The notes beneath the pieces were generated by a model. The model worked only from the letters and a program-made list of their open reading frames with translations. It searched no databases and was not told the origin of the DNA. A stretch of 64,000 nt of DNA from Planococcus citri (taxonomy: Eukaryota > Arthropoda > Insecta > Hemiptera > Pseudococcidae). Positions 39,032 to 51,683 of the stretch are shown here, piece by piece; the stretch's first letter is position 1; each line of letters opens with the position of its first letter. The translations under genes and the position numbers were made by a program. The stretch is from NCBI RefSeq assembly GCF_950023065.1, contig NC_088679.1:32674001-32738000 (forward strand), given 5' to 3'.

Positions 39032-40346
39032 CAGGGTGCCCAGAAATATCGAGTACCCCAAAGAAAGTTTTTCATTAAAAATATAGGTTGGCAACGTGAA
39101 ATAGATGCATGTGATTGGTGGAATGTTATCTCTCCAGTCCAACAACCAATCATGTGCTATCATTATTATCATTCACTGTGACTGTGACCAGGGTTGTCAG
39201 CGTAGAATGTAAAACGTAGAATAACATGTAGAATAAATGTAGAATATGTAAAGTAGAATAAATTTTTATTCTACGTAGAATATGTAGAATAAGTAGAATA
39301 AGTAGAATAAATTGAAAAAATGCAAAAAATGTTCTAATTTGCTGGAAAATTGTACTTTGCTAAGCTTTTGGATGATTAATTAATTATGTTTTCACCATTG
39401 TAATGCTGAAATTCTTCAAAAATGCTGAAAAAAGTTTAGTAGAAGCTGAATTTCTATTTCTCATGTAATTTCACCTCATTTTGATAGGTCACCTGACACT
39501 TTTTCAATTATCCCAAAATCATGATTCATGAGCTCAAAATTTTCCAAATATGTTCAAATTCAATCAAAACATATTTTCGTCATAATATTCAAATTCAAAT
39601 TCCTCATGTAATTTTGATCCATTTCAATAGGTTGTACCTACCTATGACTGTTTAAGTTTTTTTCAATTACCTATCTCTTAAAATCAGGACTCAATTTTGA
39701 ACTCAAAATTCTCTAAAAATTAAAAAATTTCAAAACATATTTTAATAGAATTCAAAATATTTAAAATAATTGAAAAACTCCTCGCATAATTTTGACCCAT
39801 TGCAGCCAACAGGTTGCATTGCATGACTTTTTTTCAATTATGAATTATTATCTCAAATTTATAACTCAATTTTGAGCTCAAAATTCTTCAGAAATGCTAA
39901 AAAAAATACATTAAATTTGTTGAAAAATTGGAATTTCTCGTTAATGGTAAAATTTTAACACATTTTGATAGGTTTCAACTTTCAAGGTTACTTTATTCGT
40001 TTGTTCATTTTTTCTCATGCATTCAGCTTTCAAGCTCACCAAAAAAAATTGATGAACTTTTGGTCAATTTGTTAAATTTTATTGTAAGTTGTTGTAAGCT
40101 CAAAGCTGTAGATAGTAAGCATTATCACGTTTCGTCATTTCTTATCAGGTAAACAGCCAATCAGAACTTTTTCTACATTCTACATTCTACGTATAGTCTA
40201 CGTCGATATTCTACTTATTCTACTTATTTTACACGTAGACGTAGAATAACTTATTCTACATGTAAAATGACAACCCTGACTGTGACCAACCAAAGTATTT
40301 TAATAGAAAACTTTTTTAGGGGTACTCGATATTTCTGGGCACCCTG
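39032..40346. mobile_element. Mariner-like MITE G with insert B
   Basis: Perfect 28-bp terminal inverted repeats start CAGGGTGCCCAGAAATATCG (39,032-39,059) and end with the complement (40,319-40,346). TA dinucleotides flank both ends (39,030-39,031 and 40,347-40,348), as in the Tc1/mariner superfamily. Without B and one duplication G is only 217 bp. A diverged copy without B lies at about 33.1-33.3 kb. Confidence 0.9.
39189..40278 (-). mobile_element. hAT-like element B, 1,090 bp, intact twin of A in reverse orientation
   Basis: Ends CAGGGTTGTC...GACAACCCTG, with perfect 8-bp duplications ACTGTGAC at 39,181-39,188 and 40,279-40,286. It matches the reverse complement of A apart from the insertion of C, and has exactly the same length. 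Subterminal ATTCTAC arrays are present at both ends. No transposase. The repeated short frames in A and B are parts of the element, not genes. Confidence 0.93.
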
Positions 40347-40349
40347 TAC

Positions 40350-43300
40350 ACTTGGTACCTAATTTTTAAAATTCACGTTACTACCTATATTTTATAGAAA
40401 AAATCAAAAATTACTATTTATAGAAAAAATAATCGTCAACATCCAAAATGTCATGATTTAAAAATGAAATTGAACGTTTTGTTTACGTTTTGAAGGGAAA
40501 GGGAGTATTTTAAAATGAACTTTTGTTTACCTATATTAAAATAAAATTTTCAATTTGTTCCACCATTATTTTCTCTTACACGGTCCATTTCACGTGGACA
40601 GGACGTGAATCGCGGAAAAAATGTCGAAGAATCTTGGCCAAATTCAATGAAAACCTTCATTTTGAGTTATTGATCACTCAGAAAAAATTTTAGCTCTAGA
40701 CAGAGATAACCCTGGAGGAGAAAATATGGGTCTTTACTCCTCAAAAAACCTGTTTTTGGGGGAAAATGGCACAAGTTCCAAAAGATAAGTAGTAAGTATT
40801 TGAGATTCTGCATTTCTGCGTCATGGCATGGTTTTTAAAGGGTTATTAAATGATCAATTTTCTACATAGGTATTCGTATTTTTCGTGTTTTCAATGGTTT
40901 TATTGTTTCATTTGTTTCTTTTTTTTTAACAAGAACTCATTATTTCCAAAACAAAAACGAAAACGAAAAGATTATGTTTTCACAACTGGAAATTTCCGAA
41001 TTGCTTATTTTTGAGTGAATAAGTGTTTTGAAAATATGTTTTTCTCAAATATGTAATACCTATATAGGTATTCGTATTAATTAGTAATGCAAAAATATTG
41101 AAAAAAAGTTATCATTTCTAACGTGGTGAAACATTTTATTGCATTGAAGTAGTGCCATCATTATCGCCAATTTCAAAAAATTGCTAAAAACGTATCAATT
41201 TCCCCTGGTTTCAGAAATGACATCGTTCAACGTATTCGCATACCTAAATTTAAAGTAACTAATATAGCAATATTTGAAAAGAAAGTATTTTTTTAAAACG
41301 GGAATTTAATCAAAAATACTTAATAATTGCTATTTTCAAATTCTCAACTAAGCAGGACTCCTAAAAAATGATATTCTCTTGGATTTTTACGTAAACAGCC
41401 TAGATCGACGCAGAATCTCGAATAGGTGCTATTTTTTGGAATTTGTAATGGACAAATATGCCCTGACCACCTTACGTGGTTAATATCGTACTCATTGCCC
41501 TAGGTAATGATATTTTGCATACTCTTGTTTTAAAAATAGTATTAGACCACATACCTAACTTTAAAGTATTCAATAGCTGTAACAAATTTATGAATTACAT
41601 CAATTAAAGGGATATAAATTTGTTCACCCAAGTGTTCTTTTTATCACTTTTATTAATTTAAATGAATAATGTTGGTAGGAAGGGTGAAACTCTCCGAATT
41701 CGAGCTATCATGGTTTAAGGGAAAATCTCCTTCTCTAAGGAGTATTTTTCATCATAGTTTCCCTAGTGATGTAATTACTATTTATTTCACCTAATACCAA
41801 TAATTCCTAGGTATCTTCACTATTACAAATTGACCCATTTTGCCCAAAAATGCGTTAGGTAAGGGCTCAAACGAAAAACTACAATTTTTCCAGAAATTCT
41901 CGCTCTCTGAAAACCCAATCTCTCCTTCAGGGGCACCTCCGGAGCTAAAATTTCACACTTTACAATAACTTTTTTGTGGGTCATTTATTAGCCCTTTTCA
42001 GACATGTGTTTTGGGCGATTTCAATAGGTATTTTTCATCCCAAATCAATTTTTAAGAAATATACTGACAAATTAAACTAAAAAAAAAAAAAAAAAAAAAA
42101 AATGGAGGGACTAAAGTGGTTTTTTTCAGAAGGCTTTGTTTCTTTTTTTTTACATTTTTTTATACTGGGCATGTATAATTGCCAGGATTTTTAATCCCAG
42201 TTCTGATATCGTCCATTGAATAGCGTTTCATCAATTTTTAGGTGTTGTCAATCATTTTTGTACCGTTTCTAATTCGTTTTTTTTTGCAATTTTTTTCACA
42301 TTTGAGTACTGATTTGTAATTTTACTCAAACTATAGTTTTTATAAGACTTTTTGTAAACTTTGCAAAATTTGTTTTGATAATACTTATTTGATCGATTTT
42401 TTGCGATTTACCAGAATATTTTTGTCATTTAGGTCTGCAGCTTGCGAGATTTTTCCATGAGTTTGCAATGTATCACCAACCACATATTTTGGTGATTTTC
42501 AATTGTTTCCACGATATTATTACAAAGCTTCGAGTAATTTTCACAAAGTGCTCAATTTCATCAATTTTTTACAAAATAAATAAATTTTTTTTTTTGATTT
42601 TCTAGCAATTTTTGCAAAATTACATTCAATTTTGATAATTTTTTTGCAGTCTCGTAGGTAACTAAGAATTATGTTTCCCTTGTAAACTATATCATGATGA
42701 ACATCTCTAAAAACAAGTAATTAAAAAGTAATTAAGTTTTAAAGTGTTAACAGAGCTTTAGATCAATGTAACGTTAATATTATTCAAATGAGTGTTAATG
42801 ACACGAAAATTATCGAGTCAAAAAGTGCACTAGAGGCACTTAAATCATTGAAAAACCAGACATTGACGTTCGGATAAACTATAATTTATCTCCTTATATA
42901 TTTCCAACTGACAATAGTGGTAAATGAGCAGGGCACTTTGACACACTTTCAAGTACCTATATTTTGTAATTTTAAATAATAAATTAAAATTTTAAAAAAG
43001 TTCCGCAAAAAAACACTTTGAAAAGAAAACAAAGATTCGAGTAATAACGCTAGAACCATAACGTACACTATAACGATAACACCGAAAGCACGTTTCGAAC
43101 ATCAACTAGTTAAAGAACTCGAACAAAAAGTAAAAAATGTCGGAGAAAAACGACAAAGCTACGAGGAAAATTCGTAATATATCTTTGCCAAAGTATAAGT
43201 AGGTATGTATTCGATAGAAGGAAAAAATAGTCGGTCGGAGTCAGAATGTCTTATTAACATTGCAAAAGTCAGTTGAGAAAGTTTAATGTAATGATCATTT

Positions 43301-45940
43301 TTCTAAAATTAAAATTATACATTCTATCTTTGATGTTTGCATTAATTCATATTTGTCAAACTCAAAATTTCAAACAGATGTTCACTTCCAAGTTTTCAGA
43401 GCTGTTTCCATTATTATAAACGAGTTACCGAGTACCTGCGAAAGTTGATTTTTATCAAAATATACAGAATAATTAAATGTAAAAAGATAGTACGTACCTA
43501 CAGCGCAGTTTTTAATTTTAAATAAGTGTAGTATAAAAAGATATATTCAAAGCTTATGTTGGTTAGAAATGTAGGTATGTAGATTTCATCTTTTTTTTTT
43601 CTTTCGTTAGAATATACCGTGTTGGTAGATCGGTGTTGTATAACATGGAAGATATGTTAAATACCCGGAAAAGTGTTTTCTGGTAATATTTAATATGGAG
43701 ACATAGCCATTTAAACTGTCTGAATTAAAAGTTTTACCTGCAAGGGTAACGAATGTTGCAAATACACACGTTGCTTTACATCTTCAGTAGGTAGGTTAAA
43801 ATCAGGATAGCCAGATTACAAAACTGTGTTTATCTATGTGTAGTATCTCTGTGCGAGCTTTACGTACCTACTTGGGTATGTTTACATATTAAACTATTTT
43901 TTATCACAATAATTGTAAATGAAAATTAAATAGAAAATGTATTTTTGATGCATTATTCAAAGAGAATACCAAACTCTTCCATAAAAAATTTCAATCCTTG
44001 TATCAAAATCCATAAAATTCGCATAGATTTTATAAAAATAATCAGCTGATAATAACGTACTAGGTAACTCGAATGATCTCGTAGAAATCGTCGAATCGAA
44101 TACCTGGTAAATGTATTTTTATTTTACTCGAGCAATTTTGAAACCAGGTCAGCATTTTTTTATATTTTTATTGTTACAACAGGTCTGTTTCGTAGTTAAC
44201 TTTCATTTAATGCAGCGTTTCAAACAAGGCTTTTTACTCAACGAAAAAACAAAAACAAAAACAAAAAAATACCATTCATTTGAAAAATGCTTCCTTGTGC
44301 AGAGAAAATGGCAACCATTATTACATTTGCTTATATGTGGTTGCTTATTTTCCTTAATATAAAGTTCAAATGATGACGCTTTGTGAATTTATGAATAAGC
44401 CAGTAAAATAAAGAATACTCCAGATACCTACATTCTTTAAGTAGCATTTCTCTTAATTAAAAAATTTCCCGGTACTTCAACACGTCTCGCCTCTCGTTGT
44501 TCGCCAGCGCAGTGTGTTATTAAAATAATGGCGATTTAAAAAAATTTTAGGCAGTAAAAATTTCTTACACTTTCTACACGGGCTATAAAAATTTGTTTTT
44601 CTGAATAAAACCAACAATGGGAGACCGCAACAAGGTTTCATTAAAAAGAACAAATATCGCAAATGTTCTCTCTAAAATAAAGACCGTTATTAAAACAAGG
44701 CTAAAGTACCGCATATATAAACATTATCGAAATACTTGTGCCAGTGCGTAACATTATCGTAGTTTGAACTTGAAGCTTTGTCAATAGTCTTAATTTCGCA
44801 GGCTGCATGTACCGACTTAAAGATCACTAATCTTGGTAATAACTAAAATAAATATCGCCCTATTCTGCTACAATATAGCATAGGAATAGGATAAGTATAG
44901 TTTCCCTCCATTGAACATAATCTCTATGTCACTTTGAAATTGCTGCGTTAAAGCATTATAGGTACTATGGTACCGCGCAGCATAGAGTAGTTCAATGGTG
45001 AAAATTCAACGTTGCAAACTTCAAACTAAGTAAAAATTACAAGTCGAAGAGAAAATTGTATTTTTATTTAAAGCCAAAGGATGAAGAGAAAAAAATAACG
45101 AAACAGAGAGAATATTTTTTCTATCGGAATTATCATTTCTTATCAAATACCCATAGTAAAAATATCATTTTTACGATAATGTCTATATATGGTGCATTTA
45201 TGTACGTAAGTATATATAGGCTATGGGTATAGCCTATAGTAGGTATGTGGTATAAGGCATATAAGGCATATAATTTATACATATATGGAAAAGTTAATGT
45301 ACACTGGAGCTTCATCTTAACTTTAAAACGATCATATCTACAAGCAATGGCTGCAAAATATAGATATATCAGGTGGATATAAATTTTGTTTTCATGAAAA
45401 TAAGTTTAAAAACTTCAAAGTACCTAATTCAATTTTGAGATTTAATTCCATACTAAGGCTAGAGACACACAGATACCTTCATATGTACTTACTCAAATCA
45501 AAGAAGAAAGTCAGGTTTTTACTTTAATTTGGATAATGTTGCATCTACTACGTAGCCTACTTACACATATTCTATGTCAACTAATTCGATCGTGCCAGAA
45601 AAAGTGCAGTACTTATATCTTAGTCTTATTCCCAGCAGAAAAAATACCATAAGTTACTACCTTTGAAAAAAAGTACATAGGTACTATAATAGTTCAGTTT
45701 TGCTAGAAATTCAGAATCTTTAAATAGGTAGGTACCTGATGCTAGCCAAATATTGAAATAATATAGCAAAACTCCAGAAAATCGACATCTGCCTTTTCAA
45801 TTGGATGGGTTCAGAATGATATTAAAAAAATGAATTGAAAGAGTTCGAAATGTGAAGATTTAGATAATTTAGGGCACTTGCTCGAGTTTTCAAAAATATT
45901 TGCCAATTTTCCCTCTTTTTTAAAAGTACCTACCTAGCTA
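40350..45940. other. Region without a supported gene
   Basis: AT-rich DNA. About 40,700-41,460 is related to 10.96-11.95 kb. An A homopolymer of 24 lies at 42,079-42,102. 43.0-45.3 kb is low in repeats and has no recognisable exon. Confidence 0.5.
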
Positions 45941-45959
45941 ATTTTTGGAATAAAATGTC

Positions 45960-46290
45960 ACTTCTGGAGTTCTGGTTCTGGAGGAAAATTTCAATTTTTG
46001 GCATAAAATGTTATTTTTGACAGAGAACTCTAATTTTTGACAGAAAATATTGATTTTTAGCAGAAAATGCCAATTCTTGACAAAAATGGCAATTTTGACA
46101 GAATTAACCATTTTAATTTTTGGCAGAATATTTGTATCTTGGCCGAAAATGGCAATTAGGCAGAGTAGGTAGGTACCTAATATCATGTTTTGGTAGAAAA
46201 AGTCGAATGTTGGGGGAAAATGCTTTTGGGATAAGTGATTTTCTGAGAGAGAATTTCAAACAATTTTTGGCAGAAAATTTATTTATACAT
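45960..46290. repeat. Degenerate minisatellite of TTTTTGGCAGAAAATG-like units
   Basis: About ten diverged units of roughly 25-30 bp, each with a ttttgacagaaaat or tttggcagaaaatg core. Frames through it are periodic and not genes. Confidence 0.7.
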
Positions 46291-46499
46291 TTTTTGACAG
46301 TAAATGTCGAAGGGTTGGTACCTGTGCAAAAAAGTGCAAAAAAGTGCAAAATAATGAAAAAATGTGCAAAGTTTCATTCAAAAAGCACACCATTTTGGCG
46401 TTGTAAAGGGAGGAATTGCATTTTCTATCACTTAGGTGAAAGAAAATTGTTCTGTATTCAGCTGTTTCTTATCTTAGTTATGTATAAGCGCATTCTGGT

Positions 46500-47290
46500 G
46501 GTTTAGTTATGTGAAAGCGCCATCTGGTGGATTAGTTCTCTCTTGATGAACATGTTGTGGGTTGTGGGAGCTCCGAGCCACACTTCAGTCATCCATGGAC
46601 TCACCATGCGTAGCACAGGTATTTCATCCATTCACCAAGATTTGGCATTAACATCTCGTGGCGGTGCCACCATCGACTTGCTGAAAGGGGGACTTTTTGC
46701 AGAGAATTGCATTCATTCGCATCTCGACACGTCGTGTGTGCGCATGTGTAAGCATGCGTGAGTATGGAAATGTCCCCCTTTCAACATGATAACATGATTA
46801 TATTTCATGCATTTCACCGCCAGAGTGCAACACATGTTTGTTGACTCCGAATAGGTCTACATCAGGCTTCCTATCTGAGAAGATACGACAAGTTGAAGTG
46901 TGGAGCCTTGTCTTTATGGACATCATATTTAGGTAATATGAACTATTCACTTGTGATCTGTTGGGTAAATATGTATAATTGGGAATTGGGATTCAAATTG
47001 TACATGAAGTTCAAAGTGGCTCAGGTGTTACGTATACTATCGTCCTTATTGAAAAGCTCCAAGTAGAGTCATGGACAATGAACCTGCCCTATTCGTTGAC
47101 CTTGCGCTTCATCACTGGGTAGTGCATTCTACACATTATCTAGAATACTTTGTATTCATTCCTAATTATAAATTATATATAGGTACTTAGTAAGTATTAT
47201 GTAACCAGCTAACCACACAAAGATTATATTTCTATTGTAAGTGCTTAATAAATAAAGCTGGTGAAATATAATCGACTGAGTTTTATCTTT
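46500..47290 (+). other. Possible 3' end of an unidentified plus-strand transcript
   Basis: The composition is more balanced than its neighbours and the stretch ends in a double polyadenylation signal (cttaataaataaagctgg, about 47,247-47,258). A short inverted pair, tgaaagggggact and gtccccctttca, lies at about 46,682 and 46,769. The open frame at 46,543-46,761 has no known domain. It could be a 3' untranslated region or non-coding RNA. Confidence 0.25.
46516..46530 (+). promoter_or_regulatory. CTCF-like motif
   Basis: AGCGCCATCTGGTGG is the reverse complement of CCACCAGATGGCGCT, close to the core bound by insect CTCF. A weaker copy (gcgcattctggtgg) lies 31 bp upstream. This is a single-motif match; occupancy is unknown, and the motif also occurs inside some transposons. 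Confidence 0.35.
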
Positions 47291-47617
47291 TATTATCATG
47301 CATTTATGTGCATTAAATGATTGATATCAATTTACTGAATAGTAGGTATCAAGGCGGTAAATCACCAGTGCCTATGTGTGTAGAACTAGGTAAAGGTTCA
47401 CTTCCTTGAAGTAGGGTAGAATGTGAACCATGTAAGAGTATTTGGCATAAAGTGCCAAAACTATCTTTACAGCGTTGAAAATGATTTTTTTGTACCTCAC
47501 AAATTGTAAATTTTCTGAAGCTTTTGCCTTTGCAACTTTTTGGAATTGATTTTCAAAAACCAAAAGGCTAAAAAAAAGGCAAAAAAAATGCGAATTATTG
47601 ACTTTGGATTTCAGTAC

Positions 47618-48743
47618 TGTGATGAGCGGATATGCCCTGCTCGCCTATGTAGTTATTCGTGTAATTCTTTCATGAGTGTGGCTTATGGTAATAAATCCGA
47701 TGGGAGGAGCCATAAGCCACTAATGTACTCCCGATCCGAGCCTCGCTGCTGGGATCGTGATGCTAGAAAAATCACTTGGTCTACGACACTCGAGCTCTCT
47801 AGATCAATGTCGCTCTCGGTAAATATGTACAAGGCTTATACAGCTTGCGATTCGCGATATACCTATCTATGGATAGTTCTTTTGATTTCTTTCTATAACG
47901 CTTACTTCGTTAAATCCTGCGTAAGTTCGCGGTACTTTCTTAGTCACTGGCCAAGTTACTCCGGACACTTGAGCCTTTGTCTCTACAAAAATGGGTCTTC
48001 GACGCGTCCTGCCGATGCGACTAATATTTGGGGTCAGCACAGGAGAGGCAGGTAACATGTACATTGACAATGCGTACTTACTTATCTAAGGTAACTGTTT
48101 AATTCTTTTACCGGGGTTGCGTTCGCCCTTACATAGTGCCCTTTTAGTAATTATTGAGATGACGTCATAAATGTCATCTGAGTGCTTGCTATTTTATATG
48201 TCACGAATCTTGCACTTGTGCATTGCTTACCTTGCATTTTATATTAACCCATTATAACGAGTGCTAGGTGATGATGTGTTAATCACCTCAGCATTTGATA
48301 TAGAAAGGATGCAACTACATCGTATTCTTTCCTATTATACTCGCTTATTTGTAAATGTCTTGGGCTATACCCATGTGTATTTGAAGTCACCTATTCGAAA
48401 GAGTTAGAAGATAGGTAATTTTATGTATTCGGTACCTATCTCACGAACAGATTAATTATAAGTTTACTTATAATTAGTTGGTATAATATGCTCAATTACT
48501 TGTTTTACACTAACATCTGTAAATAAAAACCATAAGTAATTGGTACGAGAAGGCTTTCTTTATTTATAGTATAGTAACTTCTCACTGTGTACATTGAAGT
48601 AGAAAGGATTGCCTATTTAGAGCTAGCCAGGTATTTATGTGGAAAATGTTCCATTCCGATGGAATATTTCTCAGAAAAACCACCTTAGGAGAAAATAATT
48701 ATAATTACTTCTTCTAGCAGTCCCTCCTGCCCTCACTGTTACA
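47618..48743 (+). repeat. 5' long terminal repeat, about 1,126 bp
   Basis: Begins TG (TGTGATGAGC) and ends CA (CACTGTTACA), directly before a primer-binding-site-like sequence. A polyadenylation signal, AATAAA, at 48,522-48,527 would sit in the R region, with TATA-like words upstream (ggtataatatg, about 48,478). A 128-codon stretch starting ATG at 47,672 is open in both LTRs (one synonymous difference), but it has no recognisable domain and may be fortuitous. Confidence 0.85.
48522..48527 (+). terminator. LTR polyadenylation signal
   Basis: AATAAA within ctgtaaataaaaacc, about 220 bp before the LTR end; it is the only strong signal in the 3' half of the LTR. Confidence 0.5.
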
Positions 48744-48746
48744 TAT

Positions 48747-48767
48747 TGGCGCTCAACATGTGGGGCC
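48747..48767 (+). promoter_or_regulatory. Primer-binding site, tRNA-Lys-like
   Basis: TGGCGCTCAACATGTGGGGC starts three bases after the LTR terminus and resembles the tRNA-Lys1,2 primer-binding site (TGGCGCCCAACGTGGGGC), with one substitution and a small insertion. This marks the first repeat as a 5' LTR and sets the element's orientation as plus. Confidence 0.8.
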
Positions 48768-51683
48768 TGTGATTCGATGTGCATTTGCAAGTCGAATACA
48801 TGGGCCTGTCACGTAACCCTCCTCCTAAATTAATCTTTAAACATTTTGATCTTTTCTTGAACCCAAAAGGCTCAGAAACGAGCATGTTCAAGTCAAAATT
48901 ACATTTCGCCAAGTTTTTGATTATCACCTTGGCACCTAAAATGAACTTTTTAAGCTAAATTTTCGATCTATTTTGAACTGAAAAAGCTCAAAAAATGAGC
49001 ATGTTCATACAAAATCTTAATAAAAAATGTCCAAACTCGTCAGTCTAAGTGGTAAGAAAAAATTGCAAAACATTTCTGCTGGCGAGTATAAAGTTTTTGG
49101 ATCTCTTCTGTGTCACTTTTATAACCTAGAAGTGGGGCAGAAGAGTCCAAAAATGGATAAGTATTGTGTAATTTGTTGTGAAATAAATTACATAACCTGG
49201 TGGCTGGGATGGTTTGATTGCAACAGACCAGCCAGGCATCTAATTCATTACACGTTTTTGGGCATTTCAAGTTGAAAAATTTGGAATAGCTTGAAAATGT
49301 GTAAGTATTTTTTGAGAAGAATCATGGCAGTAGTCAACCTTCACCTTGGTGAGCTGGGGCTAGTTGATGATTTCGACTCGAAAAGTATGATGAAACTGGA
49401 ATTTATTCACGGCATTGACCACAAAACTATCAAAAAACTACACCCTTTTCAGACTTTGGCATTCTGAAAAGTGCTTCCAAAATTATCGTTTTCTTGTGAC
49501 AATCATGGGAAATAAATTACACACGTTGGTATCTAGGATGGTAAAGTCGACAGTATCATTCCCTGACCAACACACTGTATATTTTTGAACAACTCGTGAG
49601 TGAAAACTTCCGAGGAAATTCAAAAATATTCATGAAATATGGAGCAATCATGGCAGTAGCCAACCTTCGCTTTGGCGAGCTGGGGCTAGTTGATGATTTC
49701 GAAGTATTTTCTACAGTGAACTCGTAATTTATGAACCTTGAGAGTCACAGAAGACACCCAAAAAATTAAAGTTTTCCCTCTTAAAAACGTCTTTGTTCTA
49801 TAGTCATTTCATGTTGAAAAATTATGATTTGATGACTGGAATGAAAACGTCATCTTTTGAGTTAGTTTAAGATCCAAATTTCACTATTTTTGGACCCATA
49901 AATCAATGCTTCATGTTCTGAAATTTCCTATGACAATTTCAGAACGTCATAGCATTAATTCAGATGTATCTAGAATGCATTTTGGAAACAGCATTCTCAG
50001 TACACTGCCAAAATTTTCTATTTTTTCTGTAACAGATTTGTACTTTACTCTGCTCTGAAAATTGCGTTTTTCATGCTTTGAATTTTTTGAAAAACGTGAT
50101 TGCTGTAGGCTAGGATGTTTCGTAGAAAGAAAGCTAAAACTCCGAGCATATTTAAGATCGTTATTTGTCCATGACTTTGAGGTACTCCAAAGGTCAAAAT
50201 TAACACAGCCAGTTGAAAAATTGGCGCGAATTTTTTCTCCTCCAACTGCACAGATGAGCTAAAATCCATCTGTGTATGTGGCGTGATATTTCCAGAAATC
50301 ACCTCCTATGAGCCCCAAGGAGAAAAAATAATGTTTCGCATGATCTTGAGAGGTGTTTTCAAGGCAACGCCTCGGCATATTTCAAAGCTAGAGTTGAAAA
50401 ATATTCTTCTAGTTGGCATTGAAACTACTTTTCAAGGCAACGCCTCGGAAGATTTCAAAGCCAAGAGCAAGGTTTAAACTATAATTCTGGCTATAAAATT
50501 GTCAGTTATTACATTGCTGAAGAGTATTTTTCTCATAGAAGGCTTTGATAGACAACTCTCAGGGCTATACCTGCGGCAAATTTCAAAAGAATGGACTGAA
50601 CAACAATCTTTTTAGCTATTAGATTTAAGATGTACATAGGTAGATTTAGAATTACTTTAACCTCCCTTACCCCTCCGCCACCCGGCAGAAGAGTATTTAT
50701 CCGCGAGACATGGTCACTATGGACATAAAATAATTGTTCTTTTCTGACAAACAGAACTATTAAACTGCTTTATTACCAAAATTCTCTCAATTTCGATTGT
50801 AATAAAATCTGTTTTGAAATTATTTTTTCCATTTAGAAGACTCTTAAATATCTCTTCTGCAACTCTTTTTGGTAAACAAAGTAATTAATTTCAAGGACAA
50901 CACATCCGTTGAAACCATTTTTTCAATAAATACTCACAAAATTAATCCATGTGAATCTATAAAATCTTATTTTTTATCCTCTAAACAAGGCCAAGTTCAC
51001 CATAAAAACTCCGATTCACATGGCGCAAATTTTTGTCAAAAGATGCCGAAATTACTCTATAAAAATATTAAAATTATTCAAGGCTTTTCCTCTCGCATTT
51101 GGCTATAAAATCTATTTGTTAACCTTCATCCAAGGCTAATATCTTAAAATCCAGCTAAAAAACAAAGTTATAAAATTCATCTTCTCATTCACTTTGATAT
51201 AATAAAACCTATTTTTTCTAAATTTTACAGCTCATTAAAACTCAGCGGATGTAGTTAAAAATTGCCCTTGAAAATTTTAACAAACAACTTCAAGGACTAT
51301 TCTACCTATCCTTAAGATAGGTACCTAAATTCACTCTTTTTTCACGAATTTCCGATCTCTATTCTTCTCGAAAATTCAAGCAGTGTAATAAAAGTTGTTT
51401 GTCAAAAAATACAGCAGTTGTTTTGGAGGACATTTTAGCCATATAATCCGTTCATTGTCAAAACAACATCTTTGACAATTGCCGACTGACATCCGGCAAG
51501 AGGCTACATAAAGGAGTTCCAGCAACTTGCCAAGGTTTTCAACTTGAACTTGTTGATCAAGTTCAGCATGTGTTTTGGAAGGTCAACCATCAAGACCTCT
51601 CCAGCACCCAGCTTCACTGGAAGTTACAACTTAGTACTGTGACTTCTTTCGTGTGATAAACATCTCAGCTTTTTCGCAACTTC
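48768..51683 (+). other. Long leader of the LTR element with internal duplications
   Basis: 2.9 kb lie between the primer-binding site and the first long ORF. A unit containing atcatggcagtagtcaacct and gagctggggctagttgatga occurs at 49,320-49,380 and 49,646-49,707. A second pair, ttcaaggcaacgcctcgg, occurs at about 50,357 and 50,429. The 82-codon frame at 49,027-49,275 (Cys/Trp-rich, KYCVICCEINYITWWLGW) is not recognised. The leader may carry packaging signals, but that is inference. Confidence 0.5.
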
